64,000 nucleotides of DNA from positions 116,806-180,805 of the forward strand of contig VFZL01000005.1 of assembly GCA_016871175.1 (NCBI GenBank). Direction: 5' to 3'. A program made the position numbers and the translations under genes. The notes beneath the pieces were generated by a model. That model searched no databases, was not told the origin of the DNA, and worked only from the letters and a program-made list of their open reading frames with translations. Positions 1 through 7,072 of this stretch are shown one piece after another; the stretch's first letter is position 1, and every line of letters begins with the position of its first letter. This DNA comes from Acidimicrobiia bacterium (lineage in GTDB: Bacteria > Acidobacteriota > Vicinamibacteria > Vicinamibacterales > CAVVIG01).

Positions 1-79
1 AGCGGATCTTGCCGTGCTCGTCACGCGCGACTCGATGATCGGGGCAGGCGTTCTACCGCCGATCGGAGACCAGAAATGA
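1..79 (+). CDS. nthA: Nitrile hydratase alpha subunit, C-terminal end only (partial)
   Basis: The window opens inside a reading frame that ends at TGA 77-79. Its last 25 residues include LVTRDSMIG, the typical C-terminal tail of nitrile hydratase alpha subunits. The alpha subunit carries the metal centre (CxxCSC claw) that hydrates nitriles to amides, but that part lies left of the window, so the metal cannot be read directly. The stop overlaps the beta-subunit start as ATGA, which shows translational coupling in an alpha-beta-activator operon. The assignment rests on the tail motif plus the adjoining beta subunit and is fairly secure despite the short length. Confidence 0.8.
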   Translation, partial: ADLAVLVTRDSMIGAGVLPPIGDQK

Positions 80-732
80 ACGGCATCCACGATATGGGCG
101 GCATGCATGGTCTGGGGCCGATTGGCCACGATCCCGACGAGCCGATCTTCCATCACGAGTGGGAAGGACGCGTGTGGGCGCTCTCGCGCGCCATCGGCCC
201 GTACGGCCGCGGCGTGTGGCGAAACTTCCGCTACGAGCTCGAGCAGATTCCACCGGCCGACTACCTTCGGATGCCGTACTACGAACGCTGGTTCACGGTG
301 ATCGTGAATCGCCTGTTGCGGAGCCGATTCGTCACGCCAGGGGAGCTGGCGACCGGCAAGGTCGATCCGAGCGTTCCTCGTCCGCAGGTGCCACCCGCGT
401 CGCCGCCCGAGCCCGGCGCCATTCCAGGGGCGTCCCGTCTGAACCTTCCAGTGCGCCCGCGCTATCGCACCGGGCAGCAGGTCCGCGCGCGGAACATGCA
501 CCCGGAGGGGCACACGCGCCAGCCGCGCTACGTTCGGGGCAAGCGCGGAGTCGTCACCGTCGATCATGGTGTGTGGGCCCTGCAGGACACGACCGCCGCC
601 GGCGATCGCGTGGGCGGACCGCAGCACGTCTACACGGTCCGCTTCGCCGCGCGCGAGCTGTGGGGGCCGCCCGCGTCGCCTCGGGATTCCGTATACGTCG
701 ATCTCTGGGAAGACCATCTTGAGCGTGTTTGA
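76..732 (+). CDS. nthB: Nitrile hydratase beta subunit
   Basis: This is the beta subunit of nitrile hydratase, the non-catalytic partner that packs around the alpha-subunit metal site. The protein has 218 residues, normal for the family. It begins with the family signature MNGIHDMGGMHGLGPI, and from about residue 145 it has the SH3-like barrel (YRTGQQVRARNMHPEGHTR, then RYVRGKRG). The ATG at 76 overlaps the alpha-subunit stop by four bases. The downstream accessory gene starts inside its 3' end. The three genes form one tightly packed operon for a cytoplasmic enzyme. Confidence 0.95.
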   Translation: MNGIHDMGGMHGLGPIGHDPDEPIFHHEWEGRVWALSRAIGPYGRGVWRNFRYELEQIPPADYLRMPYYERWFTVIVNRLLRSRFVTPGELATGKVDPSVPRPQVPPASPPEPGAIPGASRLNLPVRPRYRTGQQVRARNMHPEGHTRQPRYVRGKRGVVTVDHGVWALQDTTAAGDRVGGPQHVYTVRFAARELWGPPASPRDSVYVDLWEDHLERV

Positions 733-1513
733 GAGTGTCGAGCTCGATTCGCTCCCGAGTCTGCCTCGAGTCGACGGCGAACCGGTGTTCGCCGAACCGT
801 GGCAAGCGCAGGCCTTCGCGCTCGCCGTCCGCCTCTCTGCCGACGGGCACTTCACCTGGAAGGAATGGACGCTCGCCCTTGGCCGCGAGCTGCGTGAGGC
901 TGCAGAGCGGGGTCAGCCAGACGATGGATCGAGCTACTACCATCGCTGGGTCGCGGCACTCGAGGGGCTGGTGACCTCGCGCGGCCTGGCAGGTGCCTCG
1001 GCGCTGGCGGCCCGCAAGGACGCGTGGGCCGAGGCGTATCGAAGCACGCCGCACGGCATGCCGGTAGAGCTGAAGCAGACGGATCTCCGTCCGCGTTTTC
1101 GGCAGACCGTGCAACGGGCCGATGGCGAGCCGGTCGAGATCATCCAGCGACGCGCGCATCTCTCGTATTGCTACTCCGGCTGCTGCTGCGGTGATGTCGA
1201 GCGCGGCTACGCACTTGTGCCGGTCGAAGCCTTCAAGCAGGAGTGGCTCCGACGTCGTCTTCGTCGAGTTGTGCACCTGACGAAGGGGAGATGCCTGGGG
1301 CCCTGCGAGCTCGCCAACGTCGTCAGCCTGGTGTTCGACGGCCGGTCCGTGTGGTTCCACTCGGTAAACACGCCGGATCTCGTGCGTCAGATCTACGACT
1401 ACATCGACGCCATGGTCCTTGCTGACCGCTTCGAGTCACCCCCAGCGGCGCTTGCCCCGTACGCGTTCAACTTCTACGACTGGGACGCGCGACCTGGCCG
1501 CGAGCGAGGCTGA
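719..1513 (+). CDS. Nitrile hydratase activator (P14K-type) fused to a [2Fe-2S] thioredoxin-like ferredoxin domain
   Basis: The N-terminal third matches the nitrile hydratase accessory protein family (EPVFAEPWQAQAFALAV, then FTWKEWTLALG and YYHRWVAALEGLV), the chaperone that loads metal into the alpha subunit. The C-terminal half is a different domain: CYSGCCCG at about residues 151-158 and GRCLGPC at about 192-196, followed by a short beta region. This is the cysteine pattern of small thioredoxin-like [2Fe-2S] ferredoxins that I associate with cobalt/cobalamin loci. The fusion suggests that metal insertion is coupled to a redox step. The start is uncertain: TTG 719 and GTG 725 are both in frame behind GGGAAG, and both overlap the nthB end. 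P14K-type activators usually serve cobalt enzymes. Confidence 0.82.
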   Translation: MSVFESVELDSLPSLPRVDGEPVFAEPWQAQAFALAVRLSADGHFTWKEWTLALGRELREAAERGQPDDGSSYYHRWVAALEGLVTSRGLAGASALAARKDAWAEAYRSTPHGMPVELKQTDLRPRFRQTVQRADGEPVEIIQRRAHLSYCYSGCCCGDVERGYALVPVEAFKQEWLRRRLRRVVHLTKGRCLGPCELANVVSLVFDGRSVWFHSVNTPDLVRQIYDYIDAMVLADRFESPPAALAPYAFNFYDWDARPGRERG

Positions 1514-1696
1514 TGCCACGCGTACAGGAGAGTCTCCGTTCGGATCAGAAGAGGATCGACCGCACGGAAGACGCCCCGACTCGAGATCGAGGACGTCTAC
1601 GAAGGAGTGCAGGTCAACCTCGCGAGGCTTCTCGATGTCGCGCTCGTTCAGGCGCGCGACGAGCTCGCCGTCCGAGAGGCAACGACGGCAGCGTGA
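1513..1696 (+). pseudogene. Small unrecognised ORF, apparently frameshifted
   Basis: An ATG at 1513 overlaps the stop of the activator gene (TGATG) and opens about 20 codons. After about position 1575 the protein-like reading continues in another frame: LEIEDVYEGVQVNLARLLD, then a helix rich in Ala and Arg, ending at TGA 1694-1696. Joined by one frameshift, this would give a helical protein of about 60 residues at the end of the nitrile hydratase operon. I do not recognise it. The long frame that continues from 1513 to 1920 is low-complexity Arg/Pro/Ser-rich shadow and runs into the convergent gene. Confidence 0.3.
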
Positions 1697-1738
1697 TCGC
1701 GCCGAATCCGAATCTGCACGACCGACCCTCTGGTGTTG

Positions 1739-3238
1739 TCAGCGCGAGTTCGGCCGGCCAGCGCCCGTCAGCAGCCGCTGGAACAGGCCACTCTCGAAGG
1801 CCTTCTTCCGCACGTGGTCGCCAATGGCCTTCTGCAACACGGGCAGGTCGCCGTCCTGTGCCGCGACCACACGGAGCGTCATGCTGCCCATTTCGTCCGT
1901 GGACTCTTCGCCCCACGTGACACGCTTTGGCGGAGACGAGGGATTGCGACGGTTGGCTGCCGAGTTGTCGTACGTGATCGTGACGTCGAGCCGTGTGCCC
2001 TTCGGCAGATCCACGAACTGCTCGAACAGGTAGTTCTCCTGCCAGCCGAAGTCCCAGTCGTCAATCGCCAATATCGTCTTGACCGACTGATCCGGCAGCG
2101 TGGCCGTCATGCGCATGGTCTTGGCGAGGTAGTGAGCATGCCCGCCGACTCCAAACGCGCGAACGTCGATCGGCAACGTGAACGAGTCGGAGATCGAGTA
2201 GCCCGCCTCGCCAGCGGGGATGTCGATGTTGGCCATCGCGCCGAAGAGGGGCGGGAGCTGAACGCCCGCGAATGACTTCGTCGGTGGCTGCTTGGCGAAG
2301 TACAGCCCGACGGTGGACGCTTCGGCTTCCTCCTTGCCCGATGCGTGGAAGTGTGTGGCGATAATCAGGTCGGATCCCTTGGGCACGAAGAAGGCCAGGT
2401 CGTCGGGGAGGCGCCGCGCTTGTGCCCCGGGGACCCACCCACCCAAGCCGCCGATGCCGGGAGCCTCGCGGCGCACACCAGTGCTCGTTCGGTTCGCGCT
2501 GTTGCCGGGCAGAAGTCCGGCGACGAGCCCTCGACCGCCACCGCCCGAGGCTACGCCACCCATCCCGCCATCGTAGCCAGGCAGCGAGTCTTTCGCGTCA
2601 CGCTCGCGCGCGTTGCCGGTGTCGTCCACGAAGAAGAGCGCGTGGTGCACCACCTTGCGTGCGGAGGGCCGGAAGTCAATCGCCTTCACCCACACGTCCT
2701 CGGCAAGATTCAGCGGCAGCACGAAGTTGCGATACACGTCCCGACCCGAGGCCGGCACCGGGAACGGCTCCGGCATGCGGACGATGAGGTCGGGTTCGCC
2801 CAGCGGCCAGTCCTTCGGGAACGCGGGGAGCGCCGGCTGCTTCGCCGGATCTCCCTGCGGCATTCCGGCCGCGACCCACCGCTGGATCACGTCGATCTGC
2901 TCGTCCGTCAGCCGGCGACTATTGGCCAGCGGGTACTCTGCAATCGACGCTTTCCACGGAGGCATCTGGCGCGTGCGGGTGACCGTCGCAATCTGCCGTC
3001 CCCATGGGCGCGCCTCCGCATAGCTCGTGAGCGAGAACGGCGCGGACTCGCCCGGCCTATGGCAAGCCGTGCAATGGCTGAAGAGGATGGGCGCGACGTG
3101 TTCAGAGAACGTCGCGCGCGCCGAAGAGCCCGTCTGGCCCTTGGACTCCCCTGATTGCTGAGCCGCCGCCAGCGCGGATGCTCCAATGCTCAAGCCGACC
3201 ACAAGTACCGCGGTACTTACGCGTGACGTCGCTCTCAT
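1739..3238 (-). CDS. Secreted cytochrome c / copper-dependent (PHM/DBM-like) monooxygenase-type protein
   Basis: The 499-residue protein has a signal peptide (hydrophobic residues 8-25, ending ALAAAQQ). A cytochrome c-like module follows, with one heme site CTACH near residue 59 and a likely axial Met in RQMPPW. From about residue 160 it resembles the two-domain ascorbate-dependent type II copper monooxygenase fold. Candidate copper ligands are HHALFF (about 215), HFHASG (about 305) and GGHAHYL (about 355). In Acidobacteria and Planctomycetes such proteins are periplasmic and of unproven substrate. The start follows GGGGAG seven bases upstream, so this gene is Shine-Dalgarno led. It is convergent with the nitrile hydratase operon. 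Confidence 0.75.
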   Translation of the reverse strand: MRATSRVSTAVLVVGLSIGASALAAAQQSGESKGQTGSSARATFSEHVAPILFSHCTACHRPGESAPFSLTSYAEARPWGRQIATVTRTRQMPPWKASIAEYPLANSRRLTDEQIDVIQRWVAAGMPQGDPAKQPALPAFPKDWPLGEPDLIVRMPEPFPVPASGRDVYRNFVLPLNLAEDVWVKAIDFRPSARKVVHHALFFVDDTGNARERDAKDSLPGYDGGMGGVASGGGGRGLVAGLLPGNSANRTSTGVRREAPGIGGLGGWVPGAQARRLPDDLAFFVPKGSDLIIATHFHASGKEEAEASTVGLYFAKQPPTKSFAGVQLPPLFGAMANIDIPAGEAGYSISDSFTLPIDVRAFGVGGHAHYLAKTMRMTATLPDQSVKTILAIDDWDFGWQENYLFEQFVDLPKGTRLDVTITYDNSAANRRNPSSPPKRVTWGEESTDEMGSMTLRVVAAQDGDLPVLQKAIGDHVRKKAFESGLFQRLLTGAGRPNSR

Positions 3239-3346
3239 GAAAACTCCCCGCCGGGCGCGCCCATGTTGCCGCCGACGACATGGCCCAGCTTCCTCATTGT
3301 ATCGCTGCGCGGACGGCTTTCGCGGGATTCGGCACGGCGTTTTCTC

Positions 3347-3375
3347 TAGACAGACGAGCGCGACTCCGCTACGGT
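3347..3375 (+). promoter_or_regulatory. Sigma70-type promoter giving a leaderless transcript
   Basis: TAGACA (3347-3352), a 17-base spacer and TACGGT (3370-3375) lie upstream of GTG 3382. Exactly six bases separate the -10 hexamer from the start codon, so transcription would begin at or next to the GTG. No Shine-Dalgarno sequence is present. Confidence 0.5.
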
Positions 3376-3381
3376 TCCCTC

Positions 3382-3846
3382 GTGAAGAATGCCGTCAAAG
3401 TCTTGGCGCTGGTGGGTCTGACGCTGGTGCAGGGGCGCGCACTGTCCGGTCAGACGGCAGGGGAGCGCCTAGTCGTGTTCGGCGATCTGGTCTACTTCTA
3501 TCCGCCCGGCCACGCGCAGAACTGCCTGATGACCAATCGGTTCAAGCCGGGCGAGCCGGTCGGTTTCCGCATGACGGCCATCAATCCGACCACCGGCACG
3601 CGCGATCGGTTGACGCAGCTCACCGTCCACGTCCAGTACGCCGGCAAGACGATCGACGTGCCGATGCGCGATCGTCAGACCGAGAAGCAGCCCGAGCGTG
3701 ATTTCTGGGTCGCCAAGTGGGTCGTCCCCACCGACGCACAAACCGGTGTGGTTCGCTTCACCGTCACGGCGAAAGACTCACAAGGTCGCGTCGGCGAGTT
3801 CAAGCCGTTCGAGGTCCAGAACTCGCTCCTGACGATCGTGCGGTGA
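3382..3846 (+). CDS. Secreted protein of unknown function
   Basis: The protein is 154 residues from GTG 3382. It starts with a signal peptide (VKNAVKVLALVGLTLVQG, cleavage near ALSGQ). The mature part is rich in beta strands with the pattern of a single immunoglobulin-like or filamin-like domain, including VQYAGKTIDVPM and VRFTVTAKDSQGRVGEFKPF. I infer a periplasmic or surface accessory protein and cannot name a function. The start is preferred over the upstream in-frame codon at 3280 because the signal peptide begins here and a promoter lies directly upstream. It stands alone between the divergent copper-protein gene and a degraded receptor remnant. Confidence 0.65.
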   Translation: MKNAVKVLALVGLTLVQGRALSGQTAGERLVVFGDLVYFYPPGHAQNCLMTNRFKPGEPVGFRMTAINPTTGTRDRLTQLTVHVQYAGKTIDVPMRDRQTEKQPERDFWVAKWVVPTDAQTGVVRFTVTAKDSQGRVGEFKPFEVQNSLLTIVR

Positions 3847-3861
3847 CTGGCGCGAGTCCTG

Positions 3862-4053
3862 GAAATCCAGCTGCGCCCAAAACTGGAACCGCCTCGCCTC
3901 GACGAGTGAGATCGGGTTGAACCACTGCGCGCCCCAGGTCTCGTTGCGCGTGTAGATGGTGGCATTGTTCACGAAGTTGAAGATCTCCACGAACGCACGA
4001 ATCCGGCGGTTCCCTTCCAAGCGGAAATAGCGGGAGCGATGCCGACATCGCCA
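3862..4053 (-). pseudogene. C-terminal remnant of a TonB-dependent outer-membrane receptor
   Basis: Read on the minus strand, 4053 to 3862 gives YFRLEGNRRIRAFVEIFNF, then VNNATIYTRNETWGA, then FNPISLVEARRFQFWAQLDF. This is the last beta-hairpins and terminal aromatic residue of acidobacterial TonB-dependent (carboxypeptidase-regulatory) receptors, which normally stop right after QLDF. Here the stop is gone and the frame runs on into the neighbouring gene. Upstream the frame closes at TGA 4054-4056, and no plug or barrel sequence precedes it. Only about 60 of the usual 900 to 1100 residues remain, so this is decay debris of a deleted receptor gene. Confidence 0.6.
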
Positions 4054-4159
4054 TCATTCGAAAAAAGCTCTAGGTGCTATCACTTTTAGATTATTTTCCG
4101 TCCCATGGCGTCGGCGTACACTCCATCTTCGGTGGGCGTCGTGACGCCCGGAGGAGCGA

Positions 4160-5790
4160 ATGTCGATGCAGCATCCGGAGTCGTTCAAGGACAATCTGAA
4201 GGCGGATGTGCCTGCGGGCCTGGTCGTCTTTTTGGTCGCGGTGCCACTCTGTCTTGGGATCGCGCTCGCATCGGGAGCGCCGCTCTTCTATGGGCTCATC
4301 GCGGGTATCGTTGGCGGCATCGTCGTCGGAGCCGTCAGCAGATCGCCACTCGGCGTCAGTGGACCGGCGGCCGGCCTCGCCGTCATCGTCCTCTCTGCGA
4401 TTACCACGCTTGGATCGTTCCAGGCCTTCCTCGTGTCCGTCGTGCTCGCGGGGGTCATGCGGGGGTCATCCAGATCGCCCTTGGCTTTGCTCGCGCCGGC
4501 ATCATCGGCTATTACTTTTCCTCGTCGGTCATCAAGGGCATGCTGACTGGCATCGGCCTCACCATCATCCTCAAGCAGCTCCCGCATGCAGTGGGCTACG
4601 ACGCGGACCCCGAAGGCAGCTTGTCGTTCGCGGAACCCGGTGGTGACAACACCTTCTCGGCGATTGCACACATGCTCTCCTTCGTGCAGCCCGGCGCGCT
4701 GGTGGTCGCCATCGTCGCGTTGGGACTCCTCATCCTGTGGGAGCGGCCCTTGATCAAGCGGCTCAAGGTCAGCCTTTGGATCCAGGGCCCGCTGGTCGCC
4801 GTCGTGACCGGCGTGATTCTGAACGAGATTTTCACCGTTGTAGCGCCCGGCCTCACCGTCTCGGCGTCCCATCTCGTGCAGATCCCCATCGCCAACGGCG
4901 AGAAGGGGCTGCTGTCCCTCCTGACGCTGCCGGACTTCTCGCAGTTGACCAACCCTGCTGTGTACAGCACCGCCGTGACGCTTGCGGTGGTGGCCAGTCT
5001 CGAGACGCTGCTGTGTGTCGAGGCGACCGACAAGATGGATCCCTACAAGCGCCTGACGCCAACCGACCGCGAGCTCAAAGCGCAAGGGCTTGGCAATGTG
5101 CTGTCAGGCCTTCTCGGCGGACTGCCGGTCACGCAGGTCATCGTCCGCAGCTCCGCCAACATCCAGTCTGGAGCGAAGTCGAAGACCTCGGCGATCGTCC
5201 ACGGCGTGCTCCTACTGGTGGCCGTACTCGCCGTTCCGGCGCTGCTCAACCGAATTCCGCTCTCGGTGTTGGCGGCGATTCTCCTCGTCGTCGGGTACAA
5301 GCTGGCCAAGCCGGCGCTCTTCGCACAGATGTATCGCTTGGGGCACTCGCAGTTCGTGCCCTTTGTCGTCACGGTGCTTGGCATTCTGGTGACCGATCTG
5401 CTCGTTGGCATTGGCTTGGGGTTGAGCGTGGCGGTCTTCTCGATTCTCCTGACGAACTTCCGGTATCCGTACTTCGTCGACGAGGACCCGAGCGAGGCGG
5501 TTCGCTTCACCCTCTCTGAGGACGTCTCGTTCCTGAATAAGGCCGCGATCATGCAGGAGCTTGGCGCGATTCCGTCGGGCACCAAGGTCCTCATCGATGC
5601 CAGCCGTTCGGTGAACGTCGATTACGACATTTACGAGATCATCCGGGGCTTCGAACAGCGCGCGAAGCTCATGGATATCGATCTGACGATTACCGGCCTC
5701 GATGCGTTGCAACGCGACCACGAGGCGATGCGGCGCATTCCCCGAGTGTTCCATCGGCCACAGGCCGAAGCCGCGCAGCGCGCCGTGTAA
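4160..5790 (+). pseudogene. SulP-family inorganic anion transporter, interrupted by an 11-bp tandem duplication
   Basis: The N-terminus reads from ATG 4160 or 4166, behind GGAGGAG at 4150-4156: [20 protein letters not shown], then [15 protein letters not shown]. It is typical SulP (SLC26-like) sequence. Near 4455 the frame shifts; the rest ([17 protein letters not shown] through about ten membrane helices to a C-terminal STAS-like domain with KVLIDASRSVNVDYD) lies in another frame up to TAA 5788. Removing one copy of the repeat at 4448-4469 restores a single open frame of about 540 residues with perfect family sequence across the join. As written, translation gives only 128 residues and no working transporter. 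Likely substrates of the intact protein are sulfate or bicarbonate. Confidence 0.85.
4448..4469 (+). repeat. 11-bp perfect tandem duplication causing a frameshift
   Basis: The unit gcgggggtcat occurs twice back to back (4448-4458 and 4459-4469) inside the SulP reading frame. Eleven is not a multiple of three, so the extra copy shifts the frame. Deleting either copy yields [10 protein letters not shown] without a break. Replication slippage is the simplest origin; an assembly error at a short repeat is the alternative. Confidence 0.9.
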
Positions 5791-6032
5791 GTCGAGCGCG
5801 TTCGCATCCTGCACCCTAGCGACACGCACTATGCCGGTCCCGGCGTGGAGCACTGGCACGGCGCTGCGCCCGATCAGTCCGGACACTTCTTTCAGACGTC
5901 GATTGGCGAGACGACCACGCTGTGGATGGAAGAAGTCGGCCGAGAGGACTACAGGGATACGACGTCGGCCTCGCGTCCCGAGCGGAGTTCCTGAAATCGG
6001 GCGTGCGCAAGAAGTCAGAGGCGGCCTGTTAG
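5791..6032 (+). pseudogene. Cupin-domain protein C-terminal remnant
   Basis: Directly after the SulP stop and in the same frame, codons 5791-5994 read DTHYAGPGVEHWHGAAPDQS and then a segment with TLWMEEVGREDY. This resembles the C-terminal end of small cupins (PPGxxHWHGA, then xxWxExVxxxxY). A second in-phase-looking piece (GYDVGLASRAEFLKSGVRKK) follows in another frame and ends at TAG 6030. There is no start codon with a ribosome site and no N-terminal half of the barrel. I interpret this as the tail of a deleted and frameshifted cupin gene fused by decay to the SulP pseudogene. Confidence 0.45.
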
Positions 6033-6060
6033 TCCCGGCCGCCTGGGCTCGGAGCGGCCT

Positions 6061-6095
6061 GCGACTTGCGACGTGTGACCTGCGACTTACAACCC
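6061..6095. repeat. Degenerate 7-bp tandem repeat (GACNNNN type)
   Basis: The segment parses as GCGACTT GCGACGT GTGACCT GCGACTT ACAACCC, that is GACTTGC, GACGTGT, GACCTGC, GACTTAC in rotated form. It lies between the cupin remnant and the convergent kinase gene and just enters that gene's last codons. Confidence 0.6.
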
Positions 6096-6515
6096 TAGCT
6101 CGCGCCGGACCGTCGGTACGAGGATCTGGACGTCTTGACTGGCGTCCAATGTCACGGCTGTCTCCCCAGGGTCTTCGAGCTCGAGGAGCTGGCGGTGGAG
6201 GGCTGCCCGCGCGTCGTTCGCCTTCCCTCGTTGCTCCAGCCGCTTCTCGAGCAGTTGGCGTGGTGCCTTGAGATTCACGAATCGCACCGGGCGAAGGTCG
6301 GCGCGCAGCGCGTCGCGCTCGTCGGCCTTCAAGGCGGGATACGCGATGACGACATGCTCGCGGCGGTCCATCGCGCGCCTCATCACCGCACGCAGGTCGC
6401 CGAGACTCGCTCGACCCGCATCGCTGTCGACGAACAGCCAGCCCAGGTCAGTCGCTAGCGCCTTCCCCAGAGTTGACTTGCCTGCGCCCGGTGCGCCCAT
6501 CACGATGATCACCAT
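6087..6515 (-). CDS. Small P-loop kinase (gluconokinase/shikimate-kinase-like AAA_33 type)
   Basis: The 142-residue protein has the P-loop GAPGAGKST at residues 7-15. An acidic strand follows (LFVDSDAG), then a helical lid and a strand HVVIAYPALK, with VRFVNLKAPRQLLEKRL in the position of the nucleoside-kinase lid and base-binding region. The length and order fit gluconokinase-like or related metabolite kinases, but the substrate-binding segment is shortened and the substrate cannot be named. The gene is divergent from the ECF sigma gene, with only 11 bases between the two start codons, so each promoter must overlap the other gene or the tiny gap. Confidence 0.6.
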   Translation of the reverse strand: MVIIVMGAPGAGKSTLGKALATDLGWLFVDSDAGRASLGDLRAVMRRAMDRREHVVIAYPALKADERDALRADLRPVRFVNLKAPRQLLEKRLEQRGKANDARAALHRQLLELEDPGETAVTLDASQDVQILVPTVRRELGL

Positions 6516-6526
6516 CGACTACAATT

Positions 6527-7072
6527 GTGACGCAGGCCGTGACCACCGCTCCGTCCAATCCGGGGGACGCGCATCACCTGGCGCCGATCGTCTACGACGA
6601 GCTGCGGCGGCTCGCGCGCACCTACATGCGACGCGAACGACCCGGGCAGACGCTCGAGGCGACGGCCCTCGTGCACGAGGCGTTTCTTCGGCTGGCGGAC
6701 GCCGGCACGCCGTGGACGGATCGGCGGCACTTCCTCGGCATCGCCGCCCGCTCGATGCGGCAAATACTCGTGGAACGCGCGCGTGCGCGCGGCGCGCAGA
6801 AGCGGTGGGCGGGCCTCGATCCGGTTTCGATGACGGCGGCTCTCGAGCGCGCTTCGGCGGGAGATGCCGCGCTTCCGGCCATTGATGAGGCGTTGACCCG
6901 ACTCGAGCAGGTCGATCCCGAGCAGGCCCGGATCGTGGAACTGCGCTATTTCATCGGTTTGAGCGTTGAAGAAAGCGCCGAGGCGCTCAACATCTCGCCC
7001 GCTACGCTCAAGCGTCGGTGGGCGCTCGCGCGGGCCTGGTTGTTTCGCGAGCTGTCCGGAGACCCCGCGTGA
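6527..7072 (+). CDS. ECF-type RNA polymerase sigma factor (acidobacterial TIGR02999-like)
   Basis: The protein has 181 residues. Region 2 is at residues 15-80 (YDELRRLARTYMRRERPGQT, then ALVHEAFLRLAD and RRHFLGIAARSMRQILVERA). Region 4, with its helix-turn-helix, is at 120-175 (DPEQARIVELRYFIGLSVEE, then SPATLKRRW). This is the subgroup that acidobacteria pair with a cytoplasmic Ser/Thr kinase rather than a classical anti-sigma factor. The stop overlaps the kinase start (GTGA at 7069). A TACAAT hexamer at 6520-6525 sits one base before GTG 6527, so the used start may instead be GTG 6539, which would fit a leaderless or near-leaderless mRNA. Confidence 0.9.
   Translation: MTQAVTTAPSNPGDAHHLAPIVYDELRRLARTYMRRERPGQTLEATALVHEAFLRLADAGTPWTDRRHFLGIAARSMRQILVERARARGAQKRWAGLDPVSMTAALERASAGDAALPAIDEALTRLEQVDPEQARIVELRYFIGLSVEESAEALNISPATLKRRWALARAWLFRELSGDPA

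Noticed and set aside
1513..1920. Full 135-codon frame following the nitrile hydratase activator
   Set aside because: Beyond about 1580 it is Arg/Pro/Ser-rich shadow and overlaps the convergent copper-protein gene; only the first part joined to another frame looks coding.
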